A stretch of DNA of 8,505 bases. It comes from an uncultured Clostridium sp. Its GTDB lineage: Bacteria; Bacillota; Clostridia; TANB77; CAG-508. Position 1 is the stretch's first letter. Each line of letters opens with the position of its first letter. Of this stretch, positions 5,665-8,505 are shown one piece after another. The notes beneath the pieces were generated by a model that saw only the letters and a list, made by a program, of their open reading frames with translations, did no database searches and was not told the origin of the DNA. The position numbers and the translations under genes are program-made. Where the stretch lies: positions 1-8,505 of the forward strand of contig USOM01000028.1 of NCBI GenBank assembly GCA_900556345.1, in the 5' to 3' direction.

Positions 5665-6012
5665 ATGGAAGAAATAAAAACAGCTCAAGCAACTCTTAAA
5701 TATGCAAGAATATCTTCAAGAAAAGTTAAAATTGTTGCAGATTTAATAAGAGGAAAAGACGTAGACGAAGCTTTAGCAATAGTTAAATTTACACCAAAAG
5801 CTTCTTCAGAAATAATCGAAAAGCTTTTAAAATCAGCTATTGCAAACGCTGAAAATAATCATGAAATGAAACATGATAAATTATATATTTCTGAAATCTA
5901 TGCAAACCAAGGTCCAACTCTAAAAAGAATTAGACCAGCTGCAAAAGGTTCAGCAGTAAGAATTAGAAAAAGAACAAGTCATATAACAATAGTTCTAAAG
6001 GAACACGAATAA
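5665..6012 (+). CDS. rplV: 50S ribosomal protein L22 (uL22)
   Basis: L22 contacts all 23S rRNA domains, and its long beta-hairpin lines the exit tunnel beside L4. The 115-residue product has the N-terminal ARISSRKVKIVADLIRGK (14-31), the helical NAENNHEM (61-68), and the tunnel hairpin GPTLKRIRPAAKGSA (83-97) followed by RIRKRTSHI (99-107). No insertion or deletion of the kind linked to macrolide resistance is apparent. The gap after rpsS is 45 bases, with a GAGAGGAGA site before the ATG. Confidence 0.98.
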   Translation: MEEIKTAQATLKYARISSRKVKIVADLIRGKDVDEALAIVKFTPKASSEIIEKLLKSAIANAENNHEMKHDKLYISEIYANQGPTLKRIRPAAKGSAVRIRKRTSHITIVLKEHE

Positions 6013-6037
6013 AATCAAAGAAGGAGGCTAACAAGCT

Positions 6038-6694
6038 ATGGGACAAAAAGTACACCCAACAGGAGCTAGATTAGGAATAATCAAAGACTGGAGCTCTAAA
6101 TGGTATGCAGATAGCAGAAATTTTGCAGACTATTTAGTAGAAGATCAAAAAATTCGTAAATTTTTAAAGAAAAAAGAATACGAAGCTGGAATTGCTAACA
6201 TTGAGATAGAAAGAACAGCTAAATCAGTTAAAGTTAATGTTTATACAGCTAAACCTGGTATATTAATCGGTAAAGGTGGAGCTGGAGCAGAAGCTTTAAG
6301 AGCTGATATTAAAAAATTAATAGGAAAAGATGTAAACCTAAATGTTGTAGAAGTTAAAAATACAAGTTTAGATGCAACACTTGTTGCAGAAGATATAGCT
6401 TCACAACTAGAAAGAAGAATTTCATTCAGACGTGCCATGAAACAATGCATGCAAAAAACTATGAAATCTGGAGCAGCTGGAATTAAAACAGCAGTATCTG
6501 GAAGATTAGGTGGAGCTGATATGGCTAGAACTGAATTCTATAAAGAAGGAAATATTCCACTTCAAACTTTAAGAGCAGATATAGATTATGGATTTGCTGA
6601 AGCAAATACTACTTATGGAAAAATCGGTGTTAAAGTTTGGATATATAAAGGAGAAGTTCTTCCAACTAAAAAAATGGAAGGAGGAGAAGCATAA
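6038..6694 (+). CDS. rpsC: 30S ribosomal protein S3 (uS3)
   Basis: S3 lies at the mRNA entry site of the 30S subunit and helps unwind mRNA. The 218-residue product opens with MGQKVHPTGARLGI and carries a type II KH domain with GILIGKGG at 74-81. The C-terminal S3 domain includes SGRLGGADMARTE near 154-166, then the conserved PLQTLRADIDYG (174-185). AAGGAGG (6021-6027) lies ten bases upstream of the ATG. Its stop codon overlaps the first base of rplP, and the rplP ribosome binding site is in its final codons. Confidence 0.98.
   Translation: MGQKVHPTGARLGIIKDWSSKWYADSRNFADYLVEDQKIRKFLKKKEYEAGIANIEIERTAKSVKVNVYTAKPGILIGKGGAGAEALRADIKKLIGKDVNLNVVEVKNTSLDATLVAEDIASQLERRISFRRAMKQCMQKTMKSGAAGIKTAVSGRLGGADMARTEFYKEGNIPLQTLRADIDYGFAEANTTYGKIGVKVWIYKGEVLPTKKMEGGEA
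6678..6684 (+). promoter_or_regulatory. rplP ribosome binding site inside rpsC
   Basis: AAGGAGG lies nine bases before the ATG at 6694 but 18 bases before the next in-frame ATG at 6703, so it favours the upstream start. Both candidate starts share the frame; the L16 homology begins around MPKR at the second Met. Confidence 0.75.
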
Positions 6695-7137
6695 TGCCAT
6701 TAATGCCAAAAAGAACAAAACATAGAAAAGTACAAAAAGGTAGAAATAGAGGTCAAGCAACAAGAGGAACAACAGTTTCTCATGGAGAATTCGGATTACA
6801 AGCAGTAGAGGCAGGATTAATTACAGGAAACCAAATAGAAGCAGCCAGAGTTGCTATGACTCGTTATATGAGAAGAGATGGTAAAGTTTGGATTAAAATA
6901 TTCCCAGACAAACCAATTACAAGAAAACCAGCTGGAACTCGTATGGGTAAAGGTAAAGGTAATACAGAATTTTGGGTAGCTGCAGTAAAACCTGGTAGAG
7001 TTATGTTTGAAATAGCAGGAGTATCAGAAACAACAGCTAGAGAAGCTTTAAGATTAGCTAAAAATAAATTACCAGTAAAAACAAAATTTGTAATGAAAGA
7101 AGTTGCTATCGAGGAGGGTGAAAATAATGAAAATTAA
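6694..7137 (+). CDS. rplP: 50S ribosomal protein L16 (uL16)
   Basis: L16 binds near the A-site and helps position tRNA on the 50S subunit. The 147-residue product shows PKRTKHRKVQKGRNRG at 5-20, FGLQAVEAGLITGNQIEAAR at 33-52, and the loop KPAGTRMGKGKG at 78-89 with the conserved arginine (Arg83). The ATG shares a base with the rpsC stop (TAATG), a classic coupled junction. The acidic C-terminal tail (IEEGENNEN) is read from DNA that also encodes the rpmC ribosome binding site and start. Confidence 0.97.
   Translation: MPLMPKRTKHRKVQKGRNRGQATRGTTVSHGEFGLQAVEAGLITGNQIEAARVAMTRYMRRDGKVWIKIFPDKPITRKPAGTRMGKGKGNTEFWVAAVKPGRVMFEIAGVSETTAREALRLAKNKLPVKTKFVMKEVAIEEGENNEN
7111..7119 (+). promoter_or_regulatory. 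rpmC ribosome binding site inside rplP
   Basis: GAGGAGGGT lies seven bases before ATG 7127 and fixes that start. A longer frame could begin at TTG 7103, but the site would then lie inside the gene and the extra residues (MLSRRVKI) do not resemble L29. Confidence 0.8.
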
Positions 7138-7339
7138 TAAAATAAAAGAAATGTCTTCACCTGAATTGGAAAAAGAATTAGGTGAATTAAAGACAGAATT
7201 ATTCAAATTAAAATTTAGCCTAGCTACAAACACTTTAGACAATCCTATGAAAATAAGAGATGTTAAAAAAGATATAGCTAGAATCAACACTGTTTTAACA
7301 GAAAGAAAAATCGCTGAAAAGAAAGGGGTAAATGAGTAA
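7127..7339 (+). CDS. rpmC: 50S ribosomal protein L29 (uL29)
   Basis: L29 is a small two-helix protein near the tunnel exit, next to L23, where SRP and trigger factor dock. The 70-residue product is of typical length, with the family pattern EMSSPELEKELGELKTELFK followed by LKFSLATNTLDNP and RDVKKDIARINTVLTER. It overlaps the end of rplP by 11 bases, and its TAA overlaps the rpsQ ATG by one base, so rplP-rpmC-rpsQ look translationally coupled. Confidence 0.97.
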   Translation: MKINKIKEMSSPELEKELGELKTELFKLKFSLATNTLDNPMKIRDVKKDIARINTVLTERKIAEKKGVNE

Positions 7340-7605
7340 TGGATCAAACAAGAAATCTTCGTAAAACAATGATCGGTACAGTTAAATCTAATAAAATGGA
7401 TAAAACTGTAGTTGTAGCTGTTGAAAGAAATGTAAAACATAGTGTTTATGGAAAAATCGTTAAGAAAACATATACATTAAAAGCACATGACGAAAACAAC
7501 AGTTGCGGTATTGGAGATAAAGTAAAAGTTATGGAAACTAGACCTCTTTCAAAGGATAAAAGATGGAGAGTAGTTGAAATAGTAGAAAAAGCTGTTATAA
7601 AATAA
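7339..7605 (+). CDS. rpsQ: 30S ribosomal protein S17 (uS17)
   Basis: S17 is an OB-fold protein and an early 16S rRNA binder in the 30S body. The 88-residue product has RKTMIGTVKSNKMDKTVVV at 8-26, HSVYGKIVKKTYTLKAHDE at 34-52, and the signature GDKVKVMETRPLSKDKRWRV at 59-78. The ATG lies in a TAATG overlap with rpmC. Its ribosome binding site (GAAAGGGGT, 7321-7329) is weaker than its neighbours', consistent with coupling to rpmC. It is the last gene of the S10 operon; only 27 bases separate it from rplN. Confidence 0.97.
   Translation: MDQTRNLRKTMIGTVKSNKMDKTVVVAVERNVKHSVYGKIVKKTYTLKAHDENNSCGIGDKVKVMETRPLSKDKRWRVVEIVEKAVIK
7574..7601 (+). promoter_or_regulatory. Possible internal promoter at the S10/spc junction
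   Basis: TTGAAA (7574-7579), 16 bases, then TATAAA (7596-7601) with a TG one base upstream (7593-7594) as in an extended -10. A start near 7608 would precede the rplN ribosome binding site. The position matches that of the E. coli spc promoter, between rpsQ and rplN. In DNA this A/T-rich such matches also arise by chance, so this is a candidate only. Confidence 0.35.
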
Positions 7606-7632
7606 TTTTGATAAGAAGGAGGATACCAAAAG

Positions 7633-8001
7633 ATGGTACAACAACAAAGTATATTAAAAGTAGCTGACAACACAGGTGCTAGAGAAATTATGTGTATCAG
7701 ATGTTTAGGTGGTTCTTACAGAAAAACAGCAAGTATTGGAGATATAATAGTTGCTTCTGTAAAATCAGCAACACCAGGTGGAGTTGTAAAAAAAGGTGAC
7801 GTTGTTAAAGCAGTTGTAGTTAGAACAAAAAATCCTATAAGAAGAGCTGATGGTTCTTATGTAAGATTTGATGAAAATGCTGCTGTAATAATAAAAGAAG
7901 ATAAAACACCAAAAGGAACACGTATATTTGGACCTGTTGCTAGAGAATTAAGAGAGGGAGAATATATGAAAATACTTTCATTAGCTCCAGAAGTTCTATA
8001 A
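7633..8001 (+). CDS. rplN: 50S ribosomal protein L14 (uL14)
   Basis: L14 binds 23S rRNA at the subunit interface and contacts L19 and the 30S body; in bacteria it is the target of the silencing factor RsfS. The 122-residue product is exactly the usual length, with LKVADNTGAREIMCIRCLGG at 8-27, GDIIVASVKSATPGGVVKKG at 36-55, the signature PIRRADGSYVRFDENAAVII at 68-87, and TRIFGPVARELR at 96-107. AAGGAGG (7616-7622) lies ten bases upstream of the ATG. It is the first gene of the spc operon, here apparently continuous with S10. Confidence 0.98.
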   Translation: MVQQQSILKVADNTGAREIMCIRCLGGSYRKTASIGDIIVASVKSATPGGVVKKGDVVKAVVVRTKNPIRRADGSYVRFDENAAVIIKEDKTPKGTRIFGPVARELREGEYMKILSLAPEVL

Positions 8002-8042
8002 TAAAATATTAGCAGAAATTTAGAAAAAGGAGGAAGACCTTA

Positions 8043-8348
8043 ATGAAACTAAAAAAAGGTGATAATGTTATTGTTTTATCAGGAAATGATAAAGGCAAAA
8101 CAGGTGAAGTTTTAGAAGTAATACCAAAATCTGAAAAGGTTATAGTAAAAGGTATAAATGTTAGAAAAAAACATGTAAAAGCTGCACCAAATAAAGAAGG
8201 CGGAATCATACCTTCAGAATTTCCAATTCATTCATCAATAGTTAACGTAGTTTGCCCAAAATGTGGAAAATCTACAAGAATTGGTTATGTTGTTGAAGAC
8301 GGAAAGAAATTTAGAGTTTGCAAAAAATGCAATAGCAAAATAGATTAA
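8043..8348 (+). CDS. rplX: 50S ribosomal protein L24 (uL24), zinc-ribbon (four-Cys) form
   Basis: L24 starts 50S assembly and lies near the tunnel exit. The 101-residue product has the KOW motif near residues 4-30 (KKGDNVIVLSGNDKGKTGEV) and KGINVRKKHVKA at 36-47. The C-terminal part carries two CxxC pairs (Cys71/Cys74 and Cys93/Cys96), which suggests the zinc-binding variant; B. subtilis L24, by memory, lacks these cysteines. AAGGAGG (8027-8033) lies nine bases before the ATG. The order rplN-rplX-rplE is canonical. Confidence 0.97.
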   Translation: MKLKKGDNVIVLSGNDKGKTGEVLEVIPKSEKVIVKGINVRKKHVKAAPNKEGGIIPSEFPIHSSIVNVVCPKCGKSTRIGYVVEDGKKFRVCKKCNSKID

Positions 8349-8376
8349 TGGTTTTAAGAAAGGAGGAACAAATTAG

Positions 8377-8505
8377 ATGGAAATCTTAAAAGAACAATAT
8401 CAAAAAGAAGTAGTTCCAGCTTTAATGAAAAAGTTTGGATATAAATCAATAATGGAAGTTCCAAAATTAGATAAAATAGTAATAAACATTGGTTTAGGAG
8501 ATACA
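8377..8505 (+). CDS. rplE: 50S ribosomal protein L5 (uL5), N-terminal part, cut by the window end
   Basis: L5 binds 5S rRNA and joins the central protuberance to the 30S head (S13). Only the first 43 codons are present, ending at the window edge with no stop. They encode MEILKEQYQKEVVPALMKKF followed by GYKSIMEVPKLDKIVINIGL and GDT, matching the family pattern of an N-terminal helix, YxxxMEVPKLxKIVxNxGxG. AAAGGAGG (8359-8366) lies ten bases before the ATG, 28 bases after rplX. The usual protein is about 180 residues. Confidence 0.96.
   Translation, partial: MEILKEQYQKEVVPALMKKFGYKSIMEVPKLDKIVINIGLGDT

Noticed and set aside
6703..6705. Alternative rplP start at the second Met
   Set aside because: Possible from protein alignment, but the ribosome binding site would be 18 bases away; ATG 6694 is spaced correctly and overlaps the rpsC stop.
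7103..7126. Longer rpmC beginning at TTG 7103
   Set aside because: The ribosome binding site at 7111-7119 points to ATG 7127, and the added residues do not resemble L29.
1..8505. Mobile elements, CRISPR arrays, tRNA or rRNA genes, frameshifted genes
   Set aside because: No inverted-repeat-flanked transposase, spaced repeats, tRNA-like fold or broken frame was seen; all genes are intact and in canonical order apart from rplE, which is cut by the window edge.

Overview
The window is a ribosomal-protein gene cluster from a low-GC bacterium, most likely a member of the Clostridia or a close Firmicutes relative. This rests on A/T-rich coding sequence (roughly one third G+C by eye, AGA as the main arginine codon), strong AAGGAGG-type ribosome binding sites before almost every gene, an RNase J rather than an RNase E, and r-protein sequences of clostridial type. 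All genes lie on the + strand. No mobile element, CRISPR array, tRNA or rRNA is visible.

Layout: (1) 39-1985, RNase J with an unusual ~97-residue charged N-terminal extension, closed by a strong intrinsic terminator (1988-2026). (2) 1986-2357, a 372-base non-coding stretch holding that terminator, a near-consensus sigma-A promoter (TTGACA-17-TATACT, 2070-2098) and a ~250-nt 5' leader. Part of the leader is about half G+C and it folds by eye into a nested set of helices, including a hairpin with a U-run that could be an attenuator. (3) 2358-7605, the S10 operon in canonical order: rpsJ, rplC, rplD, rplW, rplB, rpsS, rplV, rpsC, rplP, rpmC, rpsQ. (4) 7633-8505, the start of the spc operon: rplN, rplX and the first 43 codons of rplE, which runs off the window.

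The ribosomal genes are tightly packed, often overlapping or with the ribosome binding site inside the upstream gene, so they are probably one long transcript from the promoter at 2070-2098. A possible internal promoter lies at the rpsQ/rplN junction. Two spacers of about 100 bases (rpsJ-rplC and rplW-rplB) contain small hairpins and break the otherwise compact packing.

The proteins are ordinary housekeeping components of the 30S (S10, S19, S3, S17) and 50S (L3, L4, L23, L2, L22, L16, L29, L14, L24, L5) subunits. The part with the best chance of holding something undescribed is the structured leader in front of rpsJ, a probable cis-regulatory RNA for the whole cluster. The helices were found by hand and need covariation or probing to confirm.
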